A stretch of DNA of 64,000 bases from Tabrizicola soli. GTDB taxonomy: Bacteria; Pseudomonadota; Alphaproteobacteria; Rhodobacterales; Rhodobacteraceae. The stretch's first letter is position 1. Each line of letters begins with the position of its first letter. The stretch lies in NCBI RefSeq assembly GCF_015999335.1, contig NZ_JAEACP010000014.1, positions 1 through 64,000 of the forward strand, in the 5' to 3' direction. The position numbers were made by a program, and so were the translations under genes. Below, piece by piece: positions 42,594 to 50,297 of this stretch. The notes under the pieces are model-generated. The model was given only the letters and a program-made list of their open reading frames with translations. It ran no database searches and was not told the origin of the DNA.

Positions 42594-42615
42594 GAAAGCC
42601 GACAGAAAGCCGACA
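42594..42615. promoter_or_regulatory. Tandem 11-bp direct repeat upstream of the corrinoid gene
   Basis: GAAAGCCGACA occurs twice back to back (42594-42604, 42605-42615), about 90 bases before the corrinoid start and 60 bases before the divergent radical SAM gene. One helical turn spacing fits a direct-repeat activator site. Confidence 0.4.
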
Positions 42616-42649
42616 GATGGTTGGGGCGGGCGGGAAAGTGCTGGCTTTT

Positions 42650-42664
42650 GTTCTTGTTTTGTTC
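42650..42664. promoter_or_regulatory. LexA (SOS) box of the alphaproteobacterial type
   Basis: GTTCTTGTTTTGTTC fits the alphaproteobacterial LexA consensus GTTC-N7-GTTC exactly. It lies 12 bases before the start of the radical SAM gene, a position that would block its transcription or initiation. Confidence 0.75.
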
Positions 42665-42676
42665 TAGAGTTGCGTC

Positions 42677-43759
42677 ATGAGCGACAGCAGCATCCTTCCC
42701 GGCCGGTGCCTGCGGGCGCGGGGGGCCGGCAGCAATCGCGCCGGCCGGTATGAGGCGGTGACGCAGGACGCCTTCGACGACGGCTGGGACCTGTCCGAGG
42801 AGGAACGGCTGGTTGCGACCGAGGTCCGGCTGGAACGTCCGCGTTCGGCCCTGACCTTCAACCGCTCACCGGACGTGCCCTTCGACCGCTCGATCAACCC
42901 CTATCGCGGCTGCGAGCATGGCTGCATCTACTGCTTCGCCCGCCCGACCCATGCCTGGCTCAACCTCTCCCCCGGCCTCGATTTCGAGACAAGGCTGATC
43001 GCCCGTCCCGGCATCGCCGCCGTCCTCGACCATGAACTCCGCCGCCCCGCCTACAAGGTCGCGCCGGTGGCCATCGGCACCAACACCGACGCCTACCAGC
43101 CGGTGGAGCGCGAGCACGGCCTGATGCGCGAGATCCTGACCGTGCTTTCGGCCTTCCGCCACCCGGTCTGGATCACCACGCGCGGCACGCTGGTCGAGCG
43201 TGACATCGACCTGATCGCCCCCCTGGCCGCGCAGGGCCTCGCCTCGGTCTCGGTCTCGGTCACCACCCTCGACGCGGGCCTCGCCCGGCGGATGGAGCCG
43301 CGCGCCCCTGCCCCCGCCAGGCGGCTGCAGATCATCCGGGCGCTCGCGGCCGCGGGTATCCCGGTCCGGGTCCAGGTCTCGCCGCTGATTCCAGCCCTGA
43401 CCGACCATGAGCTCGAGGCCGTGATGCAGGCCGCCCGTGATGCTGGCGCGCGGCAGGCCAACGCCATCCCCCTGCGCCTCCCGCAGGAAGTGGCGGGGCT
43501 CTTCCGCGACTGGCTCGAAACGACCTTCCCCGACCGCGCCGCCCGGGTCATGGGCCGGGTGCGCGAGTTGCACGGCGGGCGCGACTATGACCCAGACTTC
43601 GGCAAGAGGATGCGCGGCCAGGGCCTCTGGGCCGAGTTGATCCACCGCCGCGCCGATCTCGCGCGCCGAAGGCTCGGCATGGCCGAGGGTCTTGCGCCCC
43701 TGCGCACCGACCTTTTCGCCCCGCCGCCACGGCCCGGGGACCAGTTGTCGCTCTTCTGA
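42677..43759 (+). CDS. PA0069-family radical SAM protein
   Basis: 360-residue radical SAM protein with the CX3CX2C iron-sulfur motif in RGCEHGCIYC (Cys79, Cys83, Cys86), the GTNTDAYQPVEREHGL block and VRVQVSPLIPALTD. The family is distantly related to spore photoproduct lyase, and its substrate is not established. It is preceded by an exact alphaproteobacterial SOS box, so it is probably DNA-damage inducible. It is divergent from the corrinoid gene and convergent with bmt, with a double palindrome as terminator. Confidence 0.9.
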   Translation: MSDSSILPGRCLRARGAGSNRAGRYEAVTQDAFDDGWDLSEEERLVATEVRLERPRSALTFNRSPDVPFDRSINPYRGCEHGCIYCFARPTHAWLNLSPGLDFETRLIARPGIAAVLDHELRRPAYKVAPVAIGTNTDAYQPVEREHGLMREILTVLSAFRHPVWITTRGTLVERDIDLIAPLAAQGLASVSVSVTTLDAGLARRMEPRAPAPARRLQIIRALAAAGIPVRVQVSPLIPALTDHELEAVMQAARDAGARQANAIPLRLPQEVAGLFRDWLETTFPDRAARVMGRVRELHGGRDYDPDFGKRMRGQGLWAELIHRRADLARRRLGMAEGLAPLRTDLFAPPPRPGDQLSLF

Positions 43760-43774
43760 CCGCCGCGGCCGGGC

Positions 43775-43818
43775 GCAAATCTTTTCGAAAAGATTTGCAA
43801 AATCCTTCGAAGGATTTT
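43775..43818. terminator. Double palindrome between convergent radical SAM and bmt genes
   Basis: The 24-bp palindrome seen at 39612 recurs at 43775-43798 and is followed at once by a second perfect 20-bp palindrome (AAAATCCTTCGAAGGATTTT, 43799-43818). Lying 16 bases after one stop and 16 before the other, it suits a two-way terminator. Confidence 0.75.
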
Positions 43819-43833
43819 GGCCCGCGCCCCGCC

Positions 43834-44841
43834 CTACCCCCGCCGGCCGCGCCGTTCGCGCCGAGGCTCGCCCTCGCCCGTGCCATCCGAGGCCGAGGAG
43901 AAGCCGCCCAGCTTGGCCGAGATATCCTCCAGCGTCGGGCGCGGCCCCTTGGGCCGGGTCTCCAGCGCCTGGCGCATCGCGCGCAGATGCTCGGGCATAG
44001 TGCCGCAGCAGCCGCCTATGATCCGCACGCCCGCATCCCGCGCCAGCACCGCATATTCCGCCATCAGCTCCGGCGTGCCGTCGTAATGGATATGGCCGTC
44101 ATGGTATTTCGGGATCCCGGCATTGCCCTTGGCGATGATCGGCCGCGCCGTCCCCGTCGAGGCAAAGCCCAGCACAGTGCGCATCAGGTCGCTCGCCCCC
44201 ACGCCGCAATTCGCGCCGAAGGCGATCGGTGGATTCGGCAGCTTCTCCACCAGTTCGGCCAGCGCGGCCGAGGTCACGCCCATCATCGTCCGGCCCGCCG
44301 TGTCGAAACTCATGGTGCCGCACCAAGGCATCCCCGCCCGTGCTGCGGCCTCGGCCGCCGCCTTGAATTCCTCGGGCGCGCTGATCGTCTCGACCCAGAG
44401 GACATCGGCGCCGCCCTCCTTCAGCCCCTCGGCCTGTTCGTGGAAGATCTCGACCGCTGTGGCATGGGTCAGGCTGCCCATCGGCTCGAAGATCTCGCCC
44501 GTCGGACCGACCGACCCCGCGACCACCACCGGCCGGCCCGCCGCATCGGCGATCTCGCGCCCCAGTTCCGCGCCGATCCGGTTCAGCTCGCGCACCCGGC
44601 CTTGCGCGTTGTGCAGCTTCAGCCGCGCGGCATTGCCGCCGAAGGTATTGGTCAGGAACAGGTCCGATCCGGCCTCGACCGCGCCTCGATACAGCTGGCG
44701 GATGTTGTCGGGCTTGTCGACGTTCCACAGTTCCGGCGGCTCGCCCGAGGAAAGCCCCATGTTGAACAGGTTGGTGCCCGTGGCCCCGTCGGCCATCAGC
44801 CAGTCGCGGTCGGCAAGCATCCGGGAAAGCGCGTCGGTCAT
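43834..44841 (-). CDS. bmt: Betaine-homocysteine S-methyltransferase
   Basis: 335-residue homocysteine S-methyltransferase barrel. Zinc ligands are the Cys of ANCGVGASD (about residue 212) and the Cys pair in [10 protein letters not shown] (about 280). The opening [11 protein letters not shown] is typical. In alphaproteobacteria this group (Bmt) takes methyl groups from glycine betaine, directly or via a corrinoid protein, to make methionine. A corrinoid protein is encoded 1.3 kb away, beyond the radical SAM gene, on the same strand. Start 44841 (MTDALSRML) matches the family; an ATG ten codons earlier is less likely. The C-terminal tail is charged and short. Confidence 0.88.
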   Translation of the reverse strand: MTDALSRMLADRDWLMADGATGTNLFNMGLSSGEPPELWNVDKPDNIRQLYRGAVEAGSDLFLTNTFGGNAARLKLHNAQGRVRELNRIGAELGREIADAAGRPVVVAGSVGPTGEIFEPMGSLTHATAVEIFHEQAEGLKEGGADVLWVETISAPEEFKAAAEAAARAGMPWCGTMSFDTAGRTMMGVTSAALAELVEKLPNPPIAFGANCGVGASDLMRTVLGFASTGTARPIIAKGNAGIPKYHDGHIHYDGTPELMAEYAVLARDAGVRIIGGCCGTMPEHLRAMRQALETRPKGPRPTLEDISAKLGGFSSASDGTGEGEPRRERRGRRG

Positions 44842-44963
44842 TCGGTCAGGGCCCTTCGATTGGCTAAGCATGACGAAACCCTTGCCACGTCACCGGGGCA
44901 AGGGCAATTTCATAATCCGCATGTCGACTTGCGCCCGGCCGCAACTTGGCGCCGGGCCGGGGG

Positions 44964-45278
44964 TCAGAGTTCGGCCAGCAGCTGCGCCTTGGCCACCGGC
45001 AGAAGCTCCTTCAGCTTGGCCCGCACCTCGTCCGCGCTGGCCTTGCCGGCGAGATCGGCCACGACCTTGCGCACCACATCCTCGTCGCCCGCTTCCTCGA
45101 AGTCGGCACTCACCACGTCCAGCGCATAGGCGTCGGCGGCTTCCCCGGTCTTGCCCATCAGCCCGGCGGCCCAGAGACCCACCAGCTTGTTCCGGCGCGC
45201 CTCGGCCCGGAACTGCATCTCGCTGTCATGGGCAAACTTGGCCTCGAAGGCGGTTTCGCGATCGTCGAAGGTGGTCAT
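44964..45278 (-). CDS. ATP synthase F1 inhibitor zeta subunit (DUF1476)
   Basis: 104-residue helical protein. It opens [20 protein letters not shown] with an amphipathic N-terminal inhibitory helix, followed by [20 protein letters not shown] and the [18 protein letters not shown] segment. The family was identified in Paracoccus denitrificans as the zeta subunit that blocks F1-ATPase rotation and ATP hydrolysis, analogous to mitochondrial IF1. Length equals that of the known protein. It is divergent from purC, an arrangement that recurs in the order; no link to purines is implied. Confidence 0.92.
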   Translation of the reverse strand: MTTFDDRETAFEAKFAHDSEMQFRAEARRNKLVGLWAAGLMGKTGEAADAYALDVVSADFEEAGDEDVVRKVVADLAGKASADEVRAKLKELLPVAKAQLLAEL

Positions 45279-45445
45279 GGGGGCCCCCAAGGTTGGCGTT
45301 TCCTCCCATATGCCCCTCCCCCGGCCATGCCGCAAGCCCCCATGCGGGCCCTCGCGCCTTGCGACAGGGCCACCCTTGGACTATAGGCCAAGGGAACACC
45401 CCCGGGACCATCGGCCCCATGCGGGGACCCGTTGGCGGAGCAGGC

Positions 45446-46198
45446 ATGGCACGGCGCAAGAAGGTCTACGAAGGCAAGGCGAAGATCCTTTACGAAGGCC
45501 CCGAACCCGGAACGCTGATCCAGTATTTCAAGGACGACAGCGCCCCCACCGTCGCCGCCCCGGCCACGCTGGAAGGCAAGGGCGTCCTGAACAACCGCCT
45601 GTCCGAGTTCTTCATGGCCGGGCTGAACCAGATCGGCGTGCCGACGCATTTCATCCGCCGGCTGAACATGCGCGAGCAGCTCGTGCGCATGGCCGAGATC
45701 GTCCCGCTGGAAGTCGTGGTGCGCAATTTCTCGGCCGGGCCGATGACCGCACGGCTCGGCATCCCCGAGGGCACGCAGCTTCCCCGGCCGATCGTGGAAT
45801 ACTACTACAAGGACGACCGCCTGAATTCGCCCCTTGTGGCCGAGGAGCACATCGTCGCCTTCGGCTGGGCCAACCAGCAGGACCTCGACGACATCGTGGC
45901 GCTGGCCCTGCGGGTGAACGATTTCCTCTCGGGCGTGATGATGGGCGTCGGCATCCGGCTCGCGGATTTCAAGATCGAGGTCGGCCGGATCTGGGAGGGC
46001 GATTTCATGCGCCTGATCGTCGCCGACGAGATCAGCCCCGACAGCTGCCGCCTGTGGGACATGCGCCTGCCCGAACGGCCCGACGGCTCGGCCCCCGAAC
46101 CGCAGCCGCTGGCGGACGTCTATACGGAACTGGCGCGGCGGCTGGGCGTGATGCCCTCGAACGTCACCCATACGACGAAGCCCACGCTGATCAACTGA
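45446..46198 (+). CDS. purC: Phosphoribosylaminoimidazole-succinocarboxamide synthase
   Basis: 250-residue SAICAR synthetase of purine synthesis (CAIR plus aspartate plus ATP). ATP-grasp-like signature segments are visible: [20 protein letters not shown] at the N-terminus, then [11 protein letters not shown], the [10 protein letters not shown] turn, [10 protein letters not shown] and [18 protein letters not shown] stands before ATG 45446. PurS follows 66 bases downstream, so the two form a purine operon; purL would be expected near by but is not in this window. Confidence 0.96.
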   Translation: MARRKKVYEGKAKILYEGPEPGTLIQYFKDDSAPTVAAPATLEGKGVLNNRLSEFFMAGLNQIGVPTHFIRRLNMREQLVRMAEIVPLEVVVRNFSAGPMTARLGIPEGTQLPRPIVEYYYKDDRLNSPLVAEEHIVAFGWANQQDLDDIVALALRVNDFLSGVMMGVGIRLADFKIEVGRIWEGDFMRLIVADEISPDSCRLWDMRLPERPDGSAPEPQPLADVYTELARRLGVMPSNVTHTTKPTLIN

Positions 46199-46264
46199 AC
46201 CCGCCCTTGCCCGTGGCCCGGCCCTTCGCTAAGGACCGGCCAAACCATCCCCGGAGGCCCCCCG

Positions 46265-46504
46265 ATGAAAGCCCGTGTCACCGTCATGCTGAAGACCGGC
46301 GTCCTTGATCCCCAGGGCGAGGCCGTGCGCCACGCGCTCGGCTCCCTCGGCTTCCAGGGCGTGAACGGGGTGCGGCAGGGCAAGGTGATCGAGCTCGACC
46401 TGGCCGAGACCGATGCAGCCAAGGCCGAGGCCGAGGTCAAGGCGATGTGCGAGAAGCTGCTCGCCAACACCGTCATCGAAAGCTACCGGGTCGAGATCCT
46501 GTGA
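46265..46504 (+). CDS. purS: Phosphoribosylformylglycinamidine synthase subunit PurS
   Basis: 79-residue small subunit of the three-part FGAM synthase (PurS, PurL, PurQ). It shows the family opening MKARVTVMLKTGVLDPQGEA, the LGSLGFQGVNGV strand and C-terminal ANTVIESYRVEIL. It forms a scaffold dimer for PurL and PurQ. It is downstream of purC and closed by a strong hairpin. The partner purQ is encoded 10 kb away on the other strand rather than adjacent, as is usual in most relatives. Confidence 0.94.
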   Translation: MKARVTVMLKTGVLDPQGEAVRHALGSLGFQGVNGVRQGKVIELDLAETDAAKAEAEVKAMCEKLLANTVIESYRVEIL

Positions 46505-46508
46505 CCTT

Positions 46509-46535
46509 GCAGGGTGGGTGAATCACCCACCCTGC
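46509..46535. terminator. Bidirectional terminator after purS
   Basis: A 12-bp perfect stem (GCAGGGTGGGTG / CACCCACCCTGC) with loop AAT sits four bases after the purS stop and 35 bases before the convergent P450 gene's stop. It resembles the palindrome at 4923-4950. Confidence 0.7.
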
Positions 46536-46569
46536 CCTGCGCCTCGCAAGCCGGGCAATATCGCCCAGC

Positions 46570-47895
46570 CTACCGCCGCGCCACCCGCAGCCAGATTCCG
46601 TCCCGTGCCCGCACCGTCAGATGCGCCACCGGCACCGGCGCGCGCGCCTCTAGCGCTTCGAAACGGAACGCCCGCACCAGATGCGCCAGCATCAGCGTGC
46701 CCTCCAGCATCGCGAACCCCGCCCCCGGACAGACCCTTGCGCCGCGAGAGAACGGCAGGTAGGCCCCCTGCGGCACCTCCCCCGCCCAGCGGTCCGGATC
46801 GAACTCGTCCGGCCGCTCCCACAGCCGCTCATGCCGGTGCAGGTGCCAGGGGCTGATCACCACCTGCGCCCCCCGCTTCGCCTGTCGCCCCCGGAACGCT
46901 TCCGGCCCCGCCGCCTCGCGCACCAGCATCGGCACCGGCGGGTAGAGCCGCAACGCCTCGCGGAACACGTCGCGGGTAAACCGCAGCGATCCCATGACCC
47001 CGAACTCCGGACGAAGCGCCGCCGCCTCCGCCGCCACCCGCTCCTGCGCCCCGGGGTTTGCCGCCAGCAGATACAGTGCCCAGCCCAGGGCCGAGGCGCT
47101 GGTCTCGTGCCCGGCCAGGAAGAAGATCGCCACCTGGTCCACCATCTCCGCCGTGCCGAAGGGCGTTCCCGTCACCGGGTCCGGCGTCGTCATGATCTTC
47201 GTCGCCAGATCCCGCGGCGCCCGCCCTTCGGCGATCGCCGCCGCCCGCCCGGCCGTCAGTCCCTGGATCAGCCCCCGGATCGCCCGCGCCGCGCGCAGCG
47301 TCGCCCGCCGGCGCAGCCGCGGCATCCAGCGCGGCAGCGGCAGGAAGGCCCCCAGGTTCAGGATCGGCGCACTGTGCTGATAGGCGCGGAACTCATGGAA
47401 CACCGCCTGCGCCACCGCATCCTCGATCGGGATCGAGAACAGCGTGCGGAAGATCACATCCGCCGCCGCATGGCTGGCCGCCAGCTCCACCTCGACCTCG
47501 CCCGGCTCCATCCGCGCCACCGCCGCCTCGCTCGCCGCCCAGATCGCCGGGAACGCCTCCTTCACCCGCCCGCCCTCGAAGGCCGGGTCGATGATCCGCC
47601 GCTGGCGCAGCCATTCCTCGCCGTTGGTGACGAAGACCGACCGGCCCAGCAAGGGCCGCAGCCCCTCGGTCACCCGGCTCGACTTCGGGAAATCCCCCGG
47701 CCGCCCGTCCAGCACCCGCCGCACCAGCGCCGGATCGTTGCAGAGGTAGCTCTCGAAGAAGGGCGTGCGGAACTCGGCCATCCAGGCCCGATACAGCCGC
47801 GCCGGCTGGGCCGAGAGGATATCCCGCCGGAAGGCCCTGAGATGCCCCAGAAGCGAGACCCGGTCCGCCCGCGGCGTGGGCTTCGGCGGGATCAT
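46570..47895 (-). CDS. Cytochrome P450
   Basis: 441-residue heme monooxygenase. Landmarks in order: I-helix oxygen-activation motif AGHETSASA (about residue 255-263), K-helix EALR (ExxR), and the PERF-like WERPDEFDPDRW. The heme-ligand loop FSRGARVCPGAGFAMLEG has its cysteine at about residue 390. There is no signal peptide. It overlaps a membrane hydrolase gene in an ATGA junction, so the two are co-translated. No ferredoxin or reductase gene is near. The substrate is unknown; lipids or carotenoid/steroid-like compounds are possible. Confidence 0.94.
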   Translation of the reverse strand: MIPPKPTPRADRVSLLGHLRAFRRDILSAQPARLYRAWMAEFRTPFFESYLCNDPALVRRVLDGRPGDFPKSSRVTEGLRPLLGRSVFVTNGEEWLRQRRIIDPAFEGGRVKEAFPAIWAASEAAVARMEPGEVEVELAASHAAADVIFRTLFSIPIEDAVAQAVFHEFRAYQHSAPILNLGAFLPLPRWMPRLRRRATLRAARAIRGLIQGLTAGRAAAIAEGRAPRDLATKIMTTPDPVTGTPFGTAEMVDQVAIFFLAGHETSASALGWALYLLAANPGAQERVAAEAAALRPEFGVMGSLRFTRDVFREALRLYPPVPMLVREAAGPEAFRGRQAKRGAQVVISPWHLHRHERLWERPDEFDPDRWAGEVPQGAYLPFSRGARVCPGAGFAMLEGTLMLAHLVRAFRFEALEARAPVPVAHLTVRARDGIWLRVARR

Positions 47896-49112
47896 GCCAC
47901 GTCCCTGAACGGCGACAGCGCCCGGTCGATACGGCCGGCCGAGGGCCTGCGGCCCCGGAACCGCTCCGCCAGCGTCACCGGCCCGGCGGTGATGCGGAAA
48001 TAATCGTAGTCCCCCGGCCGGTCGAAGGCGCAGAGATACTGGAAATGCAGCCGGAAGAACCGCCACCGCAACGCTCGCCACCTCTCCGCGCTCAGCGTTA
48101 GGCTGAAGGCGGCCGAGATCACCAGCGGCCATCTCTGACCCTCCGGCGCGACCCCGCTGACCGCCACCGGATCGCAGAGCGCAAAGGTGCAGCCATCCCC
48201 CGGCGCAGTCACGTCGACCCAGGTCAGTTCCTCACTCGCCGAGAGATAGCGCAGGTCGCCCCGCAGTCGCGCCGCCCCCGGCAGGAACGAGGCCATCGGC
48301 ACCACCTGCCCCAGGCTCAGGAACCCCAGCGCCGGGCCCCGCGGCATCCCCTCGCGGATCAGCCCGGCCAGCACCGAGACCGCCAGATGCACGCCCGAGG
48401 AATGTCCGACCACCAACACCTCGTCCACGCCCGTCGCCAGCGCCGCCCGAAGCCGCGCCCGGAACTGCGCCAGCCGCTCCTCCAGCGCCACCGGCCAGGC
48501 CCCGCGCGCCATCGCCGTGAAGGCATAGTCGTGCATCAGGTAATAGACGAAAAGCCGCCGGTCCAGCCGCCGGAACCCCTCCAACACCGCCCAGACCATG
48601 CCCGCCGCCAGCAGCCAGCCCACCCCCGCCCATGGCACCAGCCACAGCACCAGCGCCCCCGCCAGCAGCGCCACGACCAGTTGCAGCAGCAAGAGCACAG
48701 CCGGATACAGGGCCGCGATCATCGGCCCCTTGCGCAGCCGCACCAGCCGTCCCAGCGCGCCCGAGGCCAGATAGACCCAGGCCGTCCGCGCCAGCAGAAG
48801 ATAGGTGCCAGGGATCCCCCGTCCCATCGACCGGCGCACGAGGTCGGACCAGACCAGCACCTCGACCCAGGTCTCGGCCGGCCGGCCCATGTCGCTGCGC
48901 ACCCGCCAACCATAGTCGGGTCCGCCCCGGCCCTCGACCGTCAGCGCATAGCCCGAGATCGAGGCCTGCGCCGCGCCCTCCTTGCGGTAAAGCTCACGGT
49001 AGCGGCGCGGCGGGAAGGGATCATAGCCCGGAATGTACAGCACCCGGCGCCGGAAGACGCCTGCCTGCCCCTCGCTCTCGCCTGTACCGTCCAACACCAG
49101 TCTACCCGTCAA
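47892..49112 (-). CDS. Membrane-anchored alpha/beta hydrolase-like protein
   Basis: 406-residue protein. An N-terminal soluble segment opens with VLYIPGYDPFPPRRYRELY, the oxyanion-hole-like strand of alpha/beta hydrolases. Two long hydrophobic helices follow at about 130-185, then a domain containing the nucleophile elbow VVGHSSGVHLAV (Ser about 237). The topology suggests an esterase or lipase with a membrane insert. No close family is recognised. It is coupled to the P450 gene by an ATGA overlap; joint action on a hydrophobic substrate is an inference. The start at 49112 could be later. Confidence 0.7.
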   Translation of the reverse strand: MTGRLVLDGTGESEGQAGVFRRRVLYIPGYDPFPPRRYRELYRKEGAAQASISGYALTVEGRGGPDYGWRVRSDMGRPAETWVEVLVWSDLVRRSMGRGIPGTYLLLARTAWVYLASGALGRLVRLRKGPMIAALYPAVLLLLQLVVALLAGALVLWLVPWAGVGWLLAAGMVWAVLEGFRRLDRRLFVYYLMHDYAFTAMARGAWPVALEERLAQFRARLRAALATGVDEVLVVGHSSGVHLAVSVLAGLIREGMPRGPALGFLSLGQVVPMASFLPGAARLRGDLRYLSASEELTWVDVTAPGDGCTFALCDPVAVSGVAPEGQRWPLVISAAFSLTLSAERWRALRWRFFRLHFQYLCAFDRPGDYDYFRITAGPVTLAERFRGRRPSAGRIDRALSPFRDVA

Positions 49113-49155
49113 CCACGCGCCACCTTACCGCAAGGCCGGCAAAGGAAAAGCGCCC

Positions 49156-49914
49156 TCAGCCCGGCAGGGGCAGGCCCAGAAACTCGTAGGTCTCCAGCAT
49201 CCAGTAGCTGAAATCGGTGAAGGCCCCGGTCACCAGCGCCAGCCCGACAAGGATCAGGAGGCTACCCATCAGCCGCTCGATCAGCTTCATGTGCCGCTTG
49301 AGCTTCGCCATCAGGGTCATTGATCTTTCGATGAAAACCGCCGCCAGCAGGAAGGGCAGCCCCAGCCCCAGCGCATAGACGCCCAGAAGCAGCGTGCCGC
49401 GTTCCATGCTGCCCTCCTGCGCGGCCAGCGACAGGATCGCGCCCAGCTGCGGGCCGATGCAAGGCGTCCAGCCGAAGGCGAAGGCCAGCCCCAGCACATA
49501 GGCGCCAAGCGCGCCGCCGCCCTGCTCGCCCGCGTCCATGCGCATCTCGCGGTCCAGAAGCGGGATGCGGAAGATGCCCAGGAAATGCAGGCCGAAAACG
49601 ATGACCACCACGCCCGAAATCCGGGCCAGAAGCACCTGGTTGTTCAGTACGAAAGTCCCGAAGGCCGAGGCGGTGAAGCCCAGAAGCAGGAAGATCGTCG
49701 ACAGCCCCAGCACGAAGAACAGCGCGGGCAGGATCACCCGCCGCCGCGCCGCGCCCTGGCCGGTCATCTCGCCCATGCTGATCCCACCCATATAGGCCAG
49801 GTAGGGCGGCACGATCGGCAAGACGCAAGGCGAGAGGAAGGACAGCACACCCGCCAGAAGCGCCACCAGCATCGCGGGCATCAGGGCTGCGTCGATGATC
49901 TCGATTCCGAACAT
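49156..49914 (-). CDS. ccdA: Cytochrome c biogenesis protein CcdA
   Basis: 252-residue six-helix membrane thiol transporter that carries electrons from cytoplasmic thioredoxin to periplasmic thiol proteins for cytochrome c maturation. The two redox cysteines are in LSPCVLP (Cys30) and TPCIGPQ (Cys152). AAGGAG precedes start 49914. It is divergent from a tusA-like gene, and the two make a small thiol/sulfur relay neighbourhood, although direct cooperation is not proved. Confidence 0.93.
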   Translation of the reverse strand: MFGIEIIDAALMPAMLVALLAGVLSFLSPCVLPIVPPYLAYMGGISMGEMTGQGAARRRVILPALFFVLGLSTIFLLLGFTASAFGTFVLNNQVLLARISGVVVIVFGLHFLGIFRIPLLDREMRMDAGEQGGGALGAYVLGLAFAFGWTPCIGPQLGAILSLAAQEGSMERGTLLLGVYALGLGLPFLLAAVFIERSMTLMAKLKRHMKLIERLMGSLLILVGLALVTGAFTDFSYWMLETYEFLGLPLPG

Positions 49915-50027
49915 GGGGCACTCCTTCCCCATCCGGATAGCCGCTTTCGCCGCCCGCGTCACCGGGGCGCGGCGTCACATCCGCGTGCCGCTTGCGGGAG
50001 TGGCGCAGCAGGGCTACACCCCGGCGC

Positions 50028-50258
50028 ATGACGGACTGGAACGAGATCGTGGATTGCGAGGGGCTCCTCTGCCCCCTGCCGGTCTTGCGGGCGCGCAAGC
50101 GGCTTATGGCGATGGCGCCGGGTCATGTGCTTTGCGTCCGGGCGACCGATGCGATGGCGGCGGTGGACCTGCCGCATTTCTGCGCCCAGTCCGGGCACGC
50201 CTATCTCGGCTGCCGCGAAGAGGGTGCGGTCGCGCTGCACCTGATCCGCCGCGGCTGA
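50028..50258 (+). CDS. TusA-family sulfurtransferase
   Basis: 76-residue sulfur carrier with the CPxP motif in LLCPLPVLRA (Cys15 carries persulfide sulfur), a RKRLMAMAPGHVLCVRATD strand pair and VDLPHFCAQSGH. Family members feed 2-thiouridine synthesis, molybdenum cofactor or dissimilatory sulfur pathways. It is alone and divergent from ccdA by 113 bases, so a general thiol role is as likely as tRNA modification. It is convergent with rne and shares a terminator with it. Confidence 0.9.
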   Translation: MTDWNEIVDCEGLLCPLPVLRARKRLMAMAPGHVLCVRATDAMAAVDLPHFCAQSGHAYLGCREEGAVALHLIRRG

Positions 50259-50286
50259 AAAGAAAAGGGCGGCCCGGCGGCCGCCC
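50257..50286 (-). terminator. Intrinsic terminator of rne (and tusA-like gene)
   Basis: GGGCGGCC (50267-50274) pairs with GGCCGCCC (50279-50286). On the minus strand the stem is followed by TTTTCTTTTC. It lies 12 bases beyond the rne stop at 50298. Confidence 0.8.
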
Positions 50287-50297
50287 CCTTCCTGACA

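Noticed and set aside
42507-42676. Cobalamin riboswitch before the corrinoid gene
   Set aside because: No B12-box-like sequence or complex fold; the region is short and contains only the SOS box and a direct repeat.
46570-48132. Longer start for the P450
   Set aside because: The extra 79 codons overlap the hydrolase gene in another frame and lack P450 features; the ATGA junction sets the start at 47895.
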